64,000 bases of DNA from Sphingomonas sp. Leaf17 (GCF_001421505.1 NZ_LMKL01000005.1:320471-384470); one strand, 5' to 3'. Counted from the stretch's first letter, positions 46,606 to 59,695 are shown. Numbers and translations are program-made. The notes: generated from the sequence alone by a model not told the origin.

Positions 46606-47157
46606 CTAGATCAGCTTTGCTAATTTGCTATCCGTCGGGACAAGCGCGAGTCCGATAGTAGCGTTGAGTCCATGTTTGCGACTAAGCGCAGCTTTAGTAA
46701 ATGAGTGCGACTTGGTTCGTTCGACCTCCGATATTTCGGAATCGTCCATAAAAATCTCGCCATCAGCGACCTTGTAAACCAATACCCAGTGGTCACCGTT
46801 TTTTTCGAAAGGCCAAACCACCTCACCGCCGTCGGCAACAACGGCTTCAGTTACAGAAAATATATCTTCCGTACCTATTTCTTGGCATACAGCGAAGAGG
46901 GGTACAGCGACGTAACCCATACACCAATCATTAGAGACCTTATCGAATATAGCTCGCAGCTTCGGCCATTCAAATCCATCCCACATGTGAAGGGCGCTAA
47001 GAAGCTGGAGCTGCTCGATCGCTTCAAACACATATCGGAACGTCTCACGATCACTCGAAAATTCGCTGCGATTTCTAAAGAAGTTAATCAGCGAGTAGAC
47101 CCCACATAGCCCGTCCGGTCCTCCCTGCTGGGCTGGTGGAAGGCGTTTTGTCTTCAT
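46606..47157 (-). CDS. Predicted papain-like cysteine peptidase lodged between carA and carB
   Basis: A 183-residue protein I cannot assign to a named family. QGGPDGLCGVYSLINFF (Cys18, Gln11) looks like the nucleophile helix of papain-like or C39-type peptidases. GDHWVLVYKV (His123) and FMDDSE (Asp138/139) supply the other two positions at suitable spacing, so a Cys-His-Asp triad is likely. There is no signal peptide or membrane segment. Its ATG overlaps the carA stop (ATGA) and its stop is three bases before carB, so it must be read on the car transcript. G+C is 86 of 180 over 46741-46920, clearly below the neighbours. It looks acquired. It could instead be an inactive fold or a transglutaminase-like enzyme. 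Confidence 0.75.
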   Translation of the reverse strand: MKTKRLPPAQQGGPDGLCGVYSLINFFRNRSEFSSDRETFRYVFEAIEQLQLLSALHMWDGFEWPKLRAIFDKVSNDWCMGYVAVPLFAVCQEIGTEDIFSVTEAVVADGGEVVWPFEKNGDHWVLVYKVADGEIFMDDSEISEVERTKSHSFTKAALSRKHGLNATIGLALVPTDSKLAKLI

Positions 47158-48407
47158 GGTGCTTTTGCGGTAATCAAGCTGACAAACCGCTCGAACAAAT
47201 AGAAACTATCCTGCGGTCCCGGGCTGGCCTCCGGGTGATACTGCACCGAGAACGCCGGCCGATCCGTCAGTTCCAGCCCCGCGTTCGATCCGTCGAACAG
47301 CGACACATGCGTCTCGCGCACGCCCTCCGGCAGGCTGTCGCGTTCGACCGCGAAGCCGTGGTTCATCGACGTGATCTCGACCGCGCCATCGCTCAGCCGC
47401 TTGACCGGGTGGTTCGCGCCGCGATGGCCCTGGAACATCTTGGTCGTGGTGCCGCCAACCGCCAGTGCGAGCAGCTGGTGGCCGAGGCAGATGCCGAACA
47501 GCGGCTTGCCCGTGTCGAGCAACTGGCGGATCACCGGCACCGCGTATTCGCCGGTCGCCGCGGGATCGCCGGGACCGTTGGACAAGAAGATGCCGTCGGG
47601 GTTCAGCGCCATGATCTGCTCGAACGTCGCAGTCGCCGGCATCACCGACACCTTTGCCCCGGCGTCAACAAGGTTGCGGAAGATGTTGCGCTTGCTGCCG
47701 TAATCTATGGCGACGACGTGGGGGCGAGGTTTCTCGACTGCGCTCGAAACGAACGGCTGGGAGGATGGGCCGGCTTCGCCATTCGTCTCGAGCGACGTCG
47801 AGAGACCCGTATCGCCATAGCCGAACCCAAGCCGCCAGGTGCCGGACTTGCCGCCCTCGCCCCAGCCATAATGCATTTGCGTCGACACGTCCTTGGCGAG
47901 GTCCATGCCCTCCAGCCCCGGCCAACCTTGCGCCATTGCCAGCAGCGCGGGCACGTCGAACACCCCGTCCGCCGCATGCGCGATCACCGCGTTGGGCGCG
48001 CCGTTCACGCGGATGCGGCGGGTCAGCGCGCGGGTGTCGACGCCCGACAGGCCGATGCGCGCATGCCGCTTCATCCAGCCATCCAGCCGCTCGACGGCGC
48101 GGAAGTTGGACGGCGCGGTCACGTCCTCGCGCACGATCATGCCCAGCGCGTGGGGGTCGTCGGCCTCGACGTCCTCCTCGTTCGCGCCGACATTGCCGAT
48201 GTGCGGAAAGGTGAAGGTCACCATCTGCCCGGCGAAGGACGGATCGGTCATCACCTCCTGATAGCCGGTCATGGCGGTGTGGAAGCAGACTTCGCCCACC
48301 GCCGCCCCTTCCGCGCCGAAGCCACGGCCCCAGACCACCTCTCCGCTGGCGAGGACGAGGACGCCGGTGGCTCCTTCAGGCGCGGCAGAGGGTTTGGCGT
48401 CGGCCAT
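47154..48407 (-). CDS. carA: Carbamoyl-phosphate synthase small subunit, with an in-frame palindromic insert
   Basis: A 417-residue glutaminase subunit that feeds ammonia to CarB. The N-terminal domain shows ETAMTGYQEV-like HTAMTGYQEVMTDPSFAGQ and GVDTRALTRRIR. The class I amidotransferase domain has FLSNGPGDP, the nucleophile Cys in PLFGICLGHQLLALA (about residue 306) and YHPEASPGPQD for His and Glu. Between the domains, about residues 200-227 (GLSTSLETNG...PFVSSAVEKP) are encoded by a palindromic repeat element that keeps the frame. ATG 48407 (MADAKPS) fits the family better than ATG 48425. Its stop overlaps the peptidase-like gene. Confidence 0.95.
   Translation of the reverse strand: MADAKPSAAPEGATGVLVLASGEVVWGRGFGAEGAAVGEVCFHTAMTGYQEVMTDPSFAGQMVTFTFPHIGNVGANEEDVEADDPHALGMIVREDVTAPSNFRAVERLDGWMKRHARIGLSGVDTRALTRRIRVNGAPNAVIAHAADGVFDVPALLAMAQGWPGLEGMDLAKDVSTQMHYGWGEGGKSGTWRLGFGYGDTGLSTSLETNGEAGPSSQPFVSSAVEKPRPHVVAIDYGSKRNIFRNLVDAGAKVSVMPATATFEQIMALNPDGIFLSNGPGDPAATGEYAVPVIRQLLDTGKPLFGICLGHQLLALAVGGTTTKMFQGHRGANHPVKRLSDGAVEITSMNHGFAVERDSLPEGVRETHVSLFDGSNAGLELTDRPAFSVQYHPEASPGPQDSFYLFERFVSLITAKAP
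47729..47808. repeat. Palindromic element inserted within the carA coding sequence
   Basis: GGTTTCTCGACTGCGCTCGA starts the left arm and the right arm ends TCGAGCGACGTCGAGAGACC. The two arms pair over about 27 bases with a few mismatches, leaving a loop of about 28 bases. Similar CTCGACTGCGCTCGAAACGA palindromes are common between genes in sphingomonads. Here the element lies in the linker between CarA domains and is translated. Confidence 0.75.
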
Positions 48408-48455
48408 GACAGGCGGGCACTCCATATGGTTTTGACGATGTCGCTAAGTCGCGTC

Positions 48456-48483
48456 CGCTAGAGGCCATGCCCGCCAGCGTCAA
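48456..48483 (-). promoter_or_regulatory. Candidate carA promoter
   Basis: On the minus strand TTGACG (48483-48478) is followed after 16 bases by CTAGCG (48461-48456). TTGAC with a CTA-type -10 is a usual pairing for alphaproteobacterial housekeeping promoters. Transcription would start about 40 bases before ATG 48407. The -10 match is weak, and there is no obvious pyrimidine or arginine operator. Confidence 0.4.
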
Positions 48484-48551
48484 TCCTGTTCACGCGCATC
48501 GCTTGCCGTTACGGTCCGCGTTTGCCCGACCAGACAAAGAGATATTCCGTC

Positions 48552-49004
48552 ATGATTCGCGACGACATCAAGGCTGCGCTCATCACCGCGATGAAGGGCG
48601 GTGACAAGACCACCACCGGCACGCTGCGCCTCATCCAGTCCGCGCTGAAGAACCGCGACATCGAGGTCCGCACCGGCACCGCCTATGCCGACGACGACGT
48701 GCTGGTCGTCGAGGTGTTGCAGAAGATGGTCAAGCAGCGCCGCGAATCGATCACCATGTTCGAAACCGGCGGCCGCCAGGAACTGGCCGATGCGGAAGGT
48801 GCCGAGGTCGCGGTCATCGAACGCTTCCTGCCGCAGACGCTGAGCGACGACGAAACCCGTGCCGCGATCGAGACGATCAAGGGCGAGCTGGGCGCGACGG
48901 GCATGAAGGACATGGGCCGCGTGATGGCCGAACTGAAGGCACGCCATGCCAGCGTGCTGGACATGAGCAAGGCCAGCGGGCTGGTGAAGGCGGCGCTGGC
49001 GTAA
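48552..49004 (+). CDS. GatB/YqeY-domain protein
   Basis: A 150-residue YqeY protein: IRDDIKAALITAMKGGDKTT at the start, a helical core with MVKQRRESITMFETGGRQEL, and the C-terminal tRNA-binding-like helical domain (GATGMKDMGRVMAELKARH). The domain is homologous to the tail of GatB, suggesting tRNA or amidotransferase contacts, but no role is proven. It sits upstream of dnaG and rpoD as in many alphaproteobacteria, where it takes the place of rpsU in the E. coli operon. ATG 48552 has AAAGAGA upstream. Confidence 0.92.
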   Translation: MIRDDIKAALITAMKGGDKTTTGTLRLIQSALKNRDIEVRTGTAYADDDVLVVEVLQKMVKQRRESITMFETGGRQELADAEGAEVAVIERFLPQTLSDDETRAAIETIKGELGATGMKDMGRVMAELKARHASVLDMSKASGLVKAALA

Positions 49005-49010
49005 AGGCTT

Positions 49011-49046
49011 CTCCCCTCCCGCTTGCGGGAGGGGTTGGGGGAGGGC
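49011..49046. repeat. Left inverted repeat of the DUF559 unit
   Basis: This 36-base unit begins CTCCCCTCCCGCTTGCGGGA and continues GGGGTTGGGGGAGGGC. It matches the reverse complement of 49405-49440 at 34 of 36 positions. Its first 24 bases are themselves a palindrome around GCTTGC. It begins six bases after the yqeY stop. Confidence 0.9.
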
Positions 49047-49072
49047 CTGATACGAAGGACGACGCCGAAGAC

Positions 49073-49447
49073 ATGGAGCAAAGAACCCGTATACGACAGC
49101 TTCGCAACGCCCCCACACGGGCGGAAAGCGCCTTGTGGCAGCAGCTCAGCGCGCGCAAAGTGGTGGGTGTCCGCTTCAACCGACAGGTGCCGATAGGTCC
49201 GTATATTTGCGACTTCGTATCGCGGAGCGCCAAGTTGGTGATCGAAGTGGATGGTGGCCAGCACGACTGGCAGTCGAACGCGGACGCGGCACGAACGCGG
49301 TTTATCGAGGCACAGGGGTTTCGCGTGGTCCGGTTCTGGAACGACGATGTGCTGGAACGAACTGAAGGCGTCATTGCGGACATAGAGCGGGCGCTTGCTG
49401 CGCGCCCCTCCCCCAGCCCCTCCCGCAAGCGGGAGGGGAGCGCGTGA
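49073..49447 (+). CDS. DUF559 (Vsr/restriction-like) endonuclease-fold protein bounded by inverted repeats
   Basis: A 124-residue protein of DUF559, relatives of the Vsr mismatch endonuclease with a PD-(D/E)XK core. Seen are RKVVGVRFNRQVPIGPYICD, FVSRSAKLVIEVDGGQHD with the acidic active-site residues, and GFRVVRFWNDDVL. The last residues RPSPSPSRKREG are encoded by the right inverted repeat itself. The unit is wedged between yqeY and dnaG, and its stop overlaps the dnaG GTG start. No methyltransferase is nearby, so it is not an ordinary restriction system. The biological role is unknown. Confidence 0.9.
   Translation: MEQRTRIRQLRNAPTRAESALWQQLSARKVVGVRFNRQVPIGPYICDFVSRSAKLVIEVDGGQHDWQSNADAARTRFIEAQGFRVVRFWNDDVLERTEGVIADIERALAARPSPSPSRKREGSA
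49405..49440. repeat. Right inverted repeat of the DUF559 unit, also the dnaG ribosome site
   Basis: It reads CCCCTCCCCCAGCCCCTCCC then GCAAGCGGGAGGGGAG, the reverse complement of the left copy with two differences. It encodes the last residues of the DUF559 protein. Its GGGAGGGGAG end lies four to thirteen bases before GTG 49444 and therefore serves as the Shine-Dalgarno region of dnaG. Confidence 0.9.
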
Positions 49448-51320
49448 GTCTCTCCCCGCAGTTCCTCGACGAACTCCGCGCCCGCACCTCGCTGTCCGCA
49501 CTCATCGGCCGCACGGTAAAGCTCACCAAGGCCGGACGCGAGCACAAGGGCTGCTGCCCGTTTCACAACGAGAAGACGCCGTCCTTCTACGTGAACGACG
49601 ACAAGGGCTTCTATCACTGCTTCGGCTGTTCGGCGCATGGCGATGCGATCCGCTGGATGACCGATCAGCAGGGCCTGCCGTTCATTGATGCGGTGAAGGA
49701 GCTGGTCCAGAACGCCGGCATGGAAATGCCCGCGCAGGACCGCCAGTCGGTCGAGCGGGCCGAGCGCGCAAAGGGGCTGCACGAGGTGATGGCCGACGCC
49801 GCCGCGTGGTTCACCGAGCAACTGAACGGCATTGCCGGCTCCGAGGCACGCGCAGTGCTCGACCGGCGCGGCGTATCGGCGACGACCGCGCGCGACTTCG
49901 GCCTGGGCTTCTCGCCCGATTCGCGGGGCAAGCTGAAAACCGCGCTGAAGGACTATGGCGACGCGATGCTGGTCGAGGCCGGCATGCTCATCAGCGTCGA
50001 AGGCAAGGATCCATACGACCGGTTCCGCGGCCGGCTGATGATCCCGATCCGCGACGCGCGCGGGCGGACGATCGCGTTTGGCGGGCGCGTGATCGGCGAC
50101 GGCGAACCCAAATACCTGAACTCGCCCGACACCCCGCTGTTCGACAAGGGCCGCACGCTCTACAATCTCGACCGCGCCGCCCCCGCCGCGCGCAAGGCCG
50201 GCCGCGTGCTGGTGGTCGAGGGGTATATGGACGTCATCGCGCTGGCGCAGGCGGGAATCGGCGAATGCGTCGCACCGCTGGGCACCGCGCTGACCGAGGC
50301 GCAGCTGGAACGGCTGTGGCGGATGGTCGACGTGCCCGTACTGTGCTTCGACGGCGATTCCGCGGGGCAGAAAGCCGCGCTGAGGGCCGCCCACCGCGCG
50401 CTGCCGATGCTGGCCCCGGGGCGCAGCCTGTCGTTCGTCACCCTGCCGCAGGGGCAGGATCCGGACGATTTGGTCAAGGCCAAGGGCAAGGCCGGTATGG
50501 AGGCGCTGCTGTCCGCCGCCGAACCGCTGGTCGACCGGCTCTGGGCCACCGAAGTCGCGGCCGAGCCGCTCGATACGCCCGAACAGCGCGCCGGGCTGAA
50601 GCGCCGTCTGGGCGAACTGGCGGGCGGCATCGCCGATGGATCGGTGAAGTCCGAATATCAGGCCGAGTTCCGCAAACGCTTCGACGACCTGTTCGCGCGC
50701 GCGCCGCGTGCGTTTCAGCCCTATCAGCCCCGTGCCGCCCGCGGTGCGCCCGGTGCCAAGTGGAAGCCACCCGTCCCGCCGGCGACCGCCGACGCCAAGG
50801 CGTTCCTGGCGACCGGCATCGACCGGGTGCTGGCCAAAGCGGTTCTCGCCGGGCTGATCCGCCACCCGGCCGAGATCGCGCGGCACATGGAGGTTCTGGG
50901 TGGATTGCGGCTGGCCGACGGCGCGCTGGGCCGACTGTTCGAGGCGGTCGTGGACCTCGCGCTGGAGGACCGGGTGCTTGATAGCGCGCGGCTCGTGACC
51001 ATATTGGCGAGGTCGGGCTTCGATTCGGTCGCCAGCGACCTGTTGCGGGCCGACACAATGCCCTATTCGTTCACGCAGCGATCAGCGGATCCGGCCCGTG
51101 TGCAATCGGATCTGGATGAGGCGATCGCGATATTGGTGGCGGGGCCGGAGATCAACGCGGCGCTTGCCGAAGCGACCGCGGCGATGCAGGCCCGGTTCAC
51201 CGATGAGGCGTTTGAACGGCAAGTGGCGTTGGTGAGAGATAAAGCGGCGTTGGAGCTTCGACTTGCAAATCTGATGCAGTCGAACGAAGACGCCCGGGCA
51301 TTGGGTTTCGAGGGCGATTG

Positions 51321-51321
<1 letters not shown>
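49444..51321 (+). CDS. dnaG: DNA primase
   Basis: A 625-residue primase that lays RNA primers at replication forks. The N-terminal zinc ribbon is [14 protein letters not shown]...YHCFGC (about residues 39-65). The RNA polymerase core includes [10 protein letters not shown] and [17 protein letters not shown]. The TOPRIM fold shows [17 protein letters not shown] (about 253-269) and [15 protein letters not shown] (about 300). A helical C-terminal domain contacts the DnaB helicase in relatives. It starts at GTG, overlaps the DUF559 stop, and its stop overlaps the rpoD ATG by one base. Confidence 0.96.
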
Positions 51322-53345
<2,024 letters not shown>

Positions 53346-53355
53346 AGGCACTATG

Positions 53356-53386
53356 AAAACCCCGGTGTCGCCGCACCGGGGTTTTT
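53356..53386 (+). terminator. Rho-independent terminator after rpoD
   Basis: AAAACCCCGGTG pairs with CACCGGGGTTTT across TCGCCG and is followed by a T tract. It begins ten bases after the rpoD stop and closes the yqeY-DUF559-dnaG-rpoD transcript. The A-tract on the left would also let it work on the other strand. Confidence 0.92.
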
Positions 53387-53529
53387 CGTGACCGGCCGGC
53401 ACGGTCTTGCCGGTATCCGGCAGGTTAACGCCGCATACACCCTGTTTTTACCGGGTTCCGTATAGAAGCAGGGTCCATGCAGGACGCAGGCGGCCTTCCG
53501 GTCGCGCGTTCTGCACCACGGGATCTGGC

Positions 53530-54195
53530 ATGCCTCCACGCTTCGCGATCAGCGATCAGACGAATCCGGCCTGGGAGGCGATGCGGGACCGCGTCGCCGT
53601 CGATGGCAGCGCGACGCATCCGATGGTCGCGCGCCTGATCGCGCCCAACGGCATCCATCGCGACATGGCCGATGCCATCCATATTCTCGGCATGGTGCAC
53701 GGCCATCATCCCGGCCTCGCCGACGAAACGCTGACCCACAATGTCCAGCCGGCTGCTGCCGCATGGCTGGCCGGGGTCGGTGCCGCCTTCGCCGACGAGC
53801 GCGCCTATCTCGCCGCGCTGGTGTCGGCGGCCGGCCCCATTCCCTCCACCCCGGGGCAGGCCGAAACCGAGGCCGCGCTGGCCGGCCAGCATCACGCGCT
53901 GCACATGCTGGCCGGGTCGGCCCGCGCGGGGTGTGCCGCCGGTGCGGTACTGGCGCAGATGCTGGACTGGCGCGCGATCCGCGCGGTGCTCGACCACGGG
54001 GCGGCGCGGTTCGGCCTGGCGATCGCCCCCCTCTCCTTCCCGCATCCGCACGAGACGGCACTCCTCGTCGGACAGCTGGCCGATACCCTGGGCAGCGACC
54101 GCGCGATGCGGTTTGGCGCGGACCAATTGCTCGCCCAGCATCGCGGGCTGTGGAATCTGGTCGAGGCGCGGGCATCGGCGCGCGACCATCTGTAA
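53530..54195 (+). CDS. Conserved hypothetical protein
   Basis: A 221-residue protein I do not recognise by name. It is rich in Ala and His: MADAIHILGMVHGHHPGLAD (about residues 41-60), ETEAALAGQHHALHMLAGSA and RAGCAAGAVLAQMLDWRAI. The spaced His residues on helices could bind a metal, but no known motif is complete. There is no signal peptide. The region before it (53387-53529) holds no gene and probably its promoter. It precedes the MoxR gene by 78 bases on the same strand. I infer a helical soluble protein of unknown role. Confidence 0.78.
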   Translation: MPPRFAISDQTNPAWEAMRDRVAVDGSATHPMVARLIAPNGIHRDMADAIHILGMVHGHHPGLADETLTHNVQPAAAAWLAGVGAAFADERAYLAALVSAAGPIPSTPGQAETEAALAGQHHALHMLAGSARAGCAAGAVLAQMLDWRAIRAVLDHGAARFGLAIAPLSFPHPHETALLVGQLADTLGSDRAMRFGADQLLAQHRGLWNLVEARASARDHL

Positions 54196-54273
54196 CCACG
54201 CCGTTTCGCTTGCCTGCCGGGGCCTTCCCGCCCTATCCATACCCCGTCTTCGAACGATGCGGGAACGGTGTGA

Positions 54274-55125
54274 ATGCGCTTTCAGGGAACACGCGATTAC
54301 GTCGCCACCGATGATCTGAAAGTCGCGGTCAACGCCGCCGTCATGCTGCGCCGCCCGCTGCTGGTGAAGGGCGAGCCGGGCACCGGCAAGACCGTGCTAG
54401 CGCACGAAATCGCCAAGGCGGTCGGCGCGCCGCTGATCGAATGGACGGTCAAGTCGACGACCAAGGCCCAACAGGGCCTGTATGAATATGACGCGGTCGC
54501 CCGCCTGCGCGACGGGCAACTGGGCGACGCGCGCGTTCACAACATCGGTAACTACATCCGCCGCGGCAAATTGTGGGAGGCGTTCACCCATCCGCAGACG
54601 CCCGTTCTGCTGATCGACGAAATCGACAAGGCGGATATCGAGTTTCCCAACGACCTGTTGCAGGAACTCGACCGGATGGAGTTCCACGTCTACGAAACCA
54701 ACGAGACGGTGAAGGCGGTCGAGCGACCGATCGTCGTCATCACCTCGAACAACGAAAAGGAACTGCCCGACGCCTTCCTGCGGCGCTGTTTCTTCCACTA
54801 TATCAAGTTTCCCGACCGCGAGACGATGCGCGCGATCATCGACGTCCACTTTCCCGGCATCCAGACGATCCTGGTCAACCGCGCGATGGACATCTTCTAC
54901 GACGTGCGCGAGGTGCCGGGCCTGAAGAAGAAACCCAGCACCAGCGAACTGCTCGATTGGCTGAAGCTGCTGCTGTACGAGGACATGCCGCTCGATGTCC
55001 TGCAGAACCGCGACCCGACCGCCGCGATCCCGCCGCTGCACGGCGCATTGTTGAAGAACGAGCAGGACGTGATGATGTTCGAGCGGCTCGCCTTCATGGC
55101 CAAGCGACAGGCCCACCGGCCCTGA
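54274..55125 (+). CDS. MoxR-family AAA+ ATPase
   Basis: A 283-residue ATPase of the MoxR branch. Walker A is KGEPGTGKTVLAHEIA (about residues 32-47), Walker B PVLLIDEIDKADIEFPNDLL (about 108-127) and sensor 1 IVVITSNNEKELPDAFLRRC (about 149-168). MoxR proteins act as chaperones that load cofactors or assemble complexes, usually with a von Willebrand-A partner. No such partner lies next to it; the following gene is a CHAP amidase. The closest type is the CoxD/RavA-like form found in carbon-monoxide dehydrogenase clusters. Confidence 0.93.
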   Translation: MRFQGTRDYVATDDLKVAVNAAVMLRRPLLVKGEPGTGKTVLAHEIAKAVGAPLIEWTVKSTTKAQQGLYEYDAVARLRDGQLGDARVHNIGNYIRRGKLWEAFTHPQTPVLLIDEIDKADIEFPNDLLQELDRMEFHVYETNETVKAVERPIVVITSNNEKELPDAFLRRCFFHYIKFPDRETMRAIIDVHFPGIQTILVNRAMDIFYDVREVPGLKKKPSTSELLDWLKLLLYEDMPLDVLQNRDPTAAIPPLHGALLKNEQDVMMFERLAFMAKRQAHRP

Positions 55126-55208
55126 AATCGCGCCAAGTCGTTGCGAAGGCGGCACGTTAACCAGCCTTCGCAAGCCGGCGGTCATGCTCGTGGCGCTACA
55201 CCCGATCC

Positions 55209-55772
55209 ATGGGAAGCGTATTTTCTCGAATCGGTATGGTGCTGGCGGCGGCGTGTATGGTCGCCCCCGCGCACGCAGGCTCGCTGCTCGACTATGTCGG
55301 GCAATGCGTGCCCTTCGCGCGGTCGGCATCGGGCATCCAGATCTATGGCGACGCCTGGACCTGGTGGGAGCAGGCCGATGGCCGGTATCGTCGCGGCCAT
55401 GATCCGAAGACCGGGGCCGTCGTTGTCTTCGCCAAGACCAGCCGCCTGCCGATGGGTCATGTCGCGGTCGTCAGCCGTGTCGTCGACGACCGGGTGGTGA
55501 TGCTGACCCATGCCAACTGGTCACGCCAGAACGGCGAACGCGGCCATGCCGAACAGGACGTCACGCTGTTCGACGTGTCCCCGCGCGGCGACTGGTCGTC
55601 GGTGAAGGTCTGGTATCGCGATTCCAACGGCCTTGGCGGCGGCGTGTACCCGGTGAAGGGCTTCATCTATGGCGATCGCCAGCCGGCGCGGGAGCTGACG
55701 TCGCGCAATCCCGACTATGTCGGCGCGCTCATCGACGCCTATGTTCCCGGGTCGGGTCAGCCGGGCCGATAA
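55209..55772 (+). CDS. Secreted CHAP-domain amidase
   Basis: A 187-residue protein. A signal peptide (SRIGMVLAAACMVAPAHA, cut after about residue 23) precedes a CHAP domain. The catalytic Cys33 is in YVGQCVPFARSASGI and the His in RLPMGHVAVVSRV (about residue 84), with AWTWWEQADGRY and TGAVVVFAKTSR between. CHAP enzymes cleave peptide bonds in peptidoglycan or act as amidases. It should act in the periplasm on cell wall. It lies 83 bases downstream of the MoxR gene. Confidence 0.9.
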   Translation: MGSVFSRIGMVLAAACMVAPAHAGSLLDYVGQCVPFARSASGIQIYGDAWTWWEQADGRYRRGHDPKTGAVVVFAKTSRLPMGHVAVVSRVVDDRVVMLTHANWSRQNGERGHAEQDVTLFDVSPRGDWSSVKVWYRDSNGLGGGVYPVKGFIYGDRQPARELTSRNPDYVGALIDAYVPGSGQPGR

Positions 55773-55886
55773 GCGCCGGGCGGCCTCGATGCGTTCGTCG
55801 CGGGACCCATACCGTTCATCGCTCGTTTCGGTAAGTGTTGCTAGACTGCGCACCTCGCAGCCCCCGCCGCGTACGGAGATGATTCG

Positions 55887-56507
55887 ATGTCCTTCCCCTC
55901 TGGTCGCCCCTTCGGTCGAAAGACCGTGGCCGCCGCCCTCGGTGCCAGCGTTCTGATGGTCGCCGGTTGCGCGACCGAGACCACCTATCGACCCGCCACC
56001 GGGCAGGGTTTCGCCCGTACCGGATATAGCGACCGCCAGATCGAACCGAACCGGTTCCTGGTCAGTTTCTCGGGCAACAGCGTCACGTCGCGCGACACGG
56101 TGGAGCGTTATCTGTTCTTCCGCGCCGCCGAACTGACCCTGCAGCAGGGCTATGATTATTACGTCATGGCCGACCGCGATACCGATCGGCAGACCCGCAC
56201 CTATACCACGCCCGGACTGAACGGCGGTTTCGGCGGCGGGTACGGGTTTGGCGGCTTCGGCGGCTATTGGGGTCCGGCATGGCGCTATCACGGTCGCGGG
56301 TTCGGCTGGCGCAGCTATGATCCGTTTTTCGGCGGCGGTTTTGGCGGCCCATGGGGCAACGACTTCGATATCCGTACCATCGACCGGTTTGAGGCAACGG
56401 CCGAAATCGTGATGCGCAAGGGGCCGATCCCCAAGGACAATCTGCGCGCGTTCGACGCCCGCGCGGTCGTCAACAGCATCGGACCAACGGTGGTACTGCC
56501 GAAGTAA
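55887..56507 (+). CDS. CC0125/CC1285-type lipoprotein
   Basis: A 206-residue lipoprotein with lipobox LMVAGC (Cys28). The body has TTYRPATGQGFARTGYSDRQ, the strand RFLVSFSGNSVTSRDTVERY and LFFRAAELTLQQGYDYYVM, which match a Caulobacter/Sphingomonas lipoprotein family of unknown role. A Gly/Phe/Tyr-rich loop (about residues 111-150) interrupts the fold. A weak EcfG-like pair GGGAC-N17-CGTT lies at 55802-55827. A strong terminator follows. Confidence 0.85.
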   Translation: MSFPSGRPFGRKTVAAALGASVLMVAGCATETTYRPATGQGFARTGYSDRQIEPNRFLVSFSGNSVTSRDTVERYLFFRAAELTLQQGYDYYVMADRDTDRQTRTYTTPGLNGGFGGGYGFGGFGGYWGPAWRYHGRGFGWRSYDPFFGGGFGGPWGNDFDIRTIDRFEATAEIVMRKGPIPKDNLRAFDARAVVNSIGPTVVLPK

Positions 56508-56526
56508 CCGGATACGCGGTTGCGAC

Positions 56527-56567
56527 AAAAAAAGGGGCCGGTCGCGTGTGCGACCGGCCCCTTTTTT
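56527..56567. terminator. Strong bidirectional terminator
   Basis: AAAAAAAGGGGCCGGTCGC pairs with GCGACCGGCCCCTTTTTT around a GTGT loop. A and T tracts on both sides allow termination in either direction. It begins 20 bases after the lipoprotein stop. Confidence 0.95.
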
Positions 56568-56850
56568 GTTGTGTCCGTCACGCATGGCAACCTTAGGCGC
56601 GCTGTCACAACGCTGGATCGCTTCGCTACGCTCGTGGGCGACGCGGTTGAAGGGACGGCATCCCTTCGCTTGGTTTCAACTTCGACTCCATCGGGCCAAA
56701 GCTTCCGTCATCCCGGCGTACGCCGGGATCAAGAACCACAAAGGCGATCGCCCGTGGCTCCGGATCCCGAAGCGAGTTCGGGATGGCGGGTTTCGCGTCG
56801 GACTGGTCGAAAACGGCTCTGCCCGTCCGCTCCCGATCAACCCTCCCCGA
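56568..56850. repeat. Gene-free gap with three palindromic/dispersed repeat units
   Basis: No gene is credible here. Bases 56613-56643 (CTGGATCGCTTCGCTACGCT then CGTGGGCGACG) are an inverted, diverged copy of the unit at 21621-21652. Bases 56710-56729 are the perfect 20-base palindrome ATCCCGGCGTACGCCGGGAT. Bases 56764-56784 form the hairpin ATCCCGAA-GCGAG-TTCGGGAT. The last two together look like a two-hairpin repeat module near the secA stop. Confidence 0.7.
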
Positions 56851-59595
<2,745 letters not shown>

Positions 59596-59695
59596 GGGCG
59601 TGTTTCCTGTAAAAAGCGGATCGCGCGCGACGGATCGCAGGCGCGTTGGAATGGCAAGGGGTATGGAGCGCCGACGCTGAACGCCGGCTGAAACG

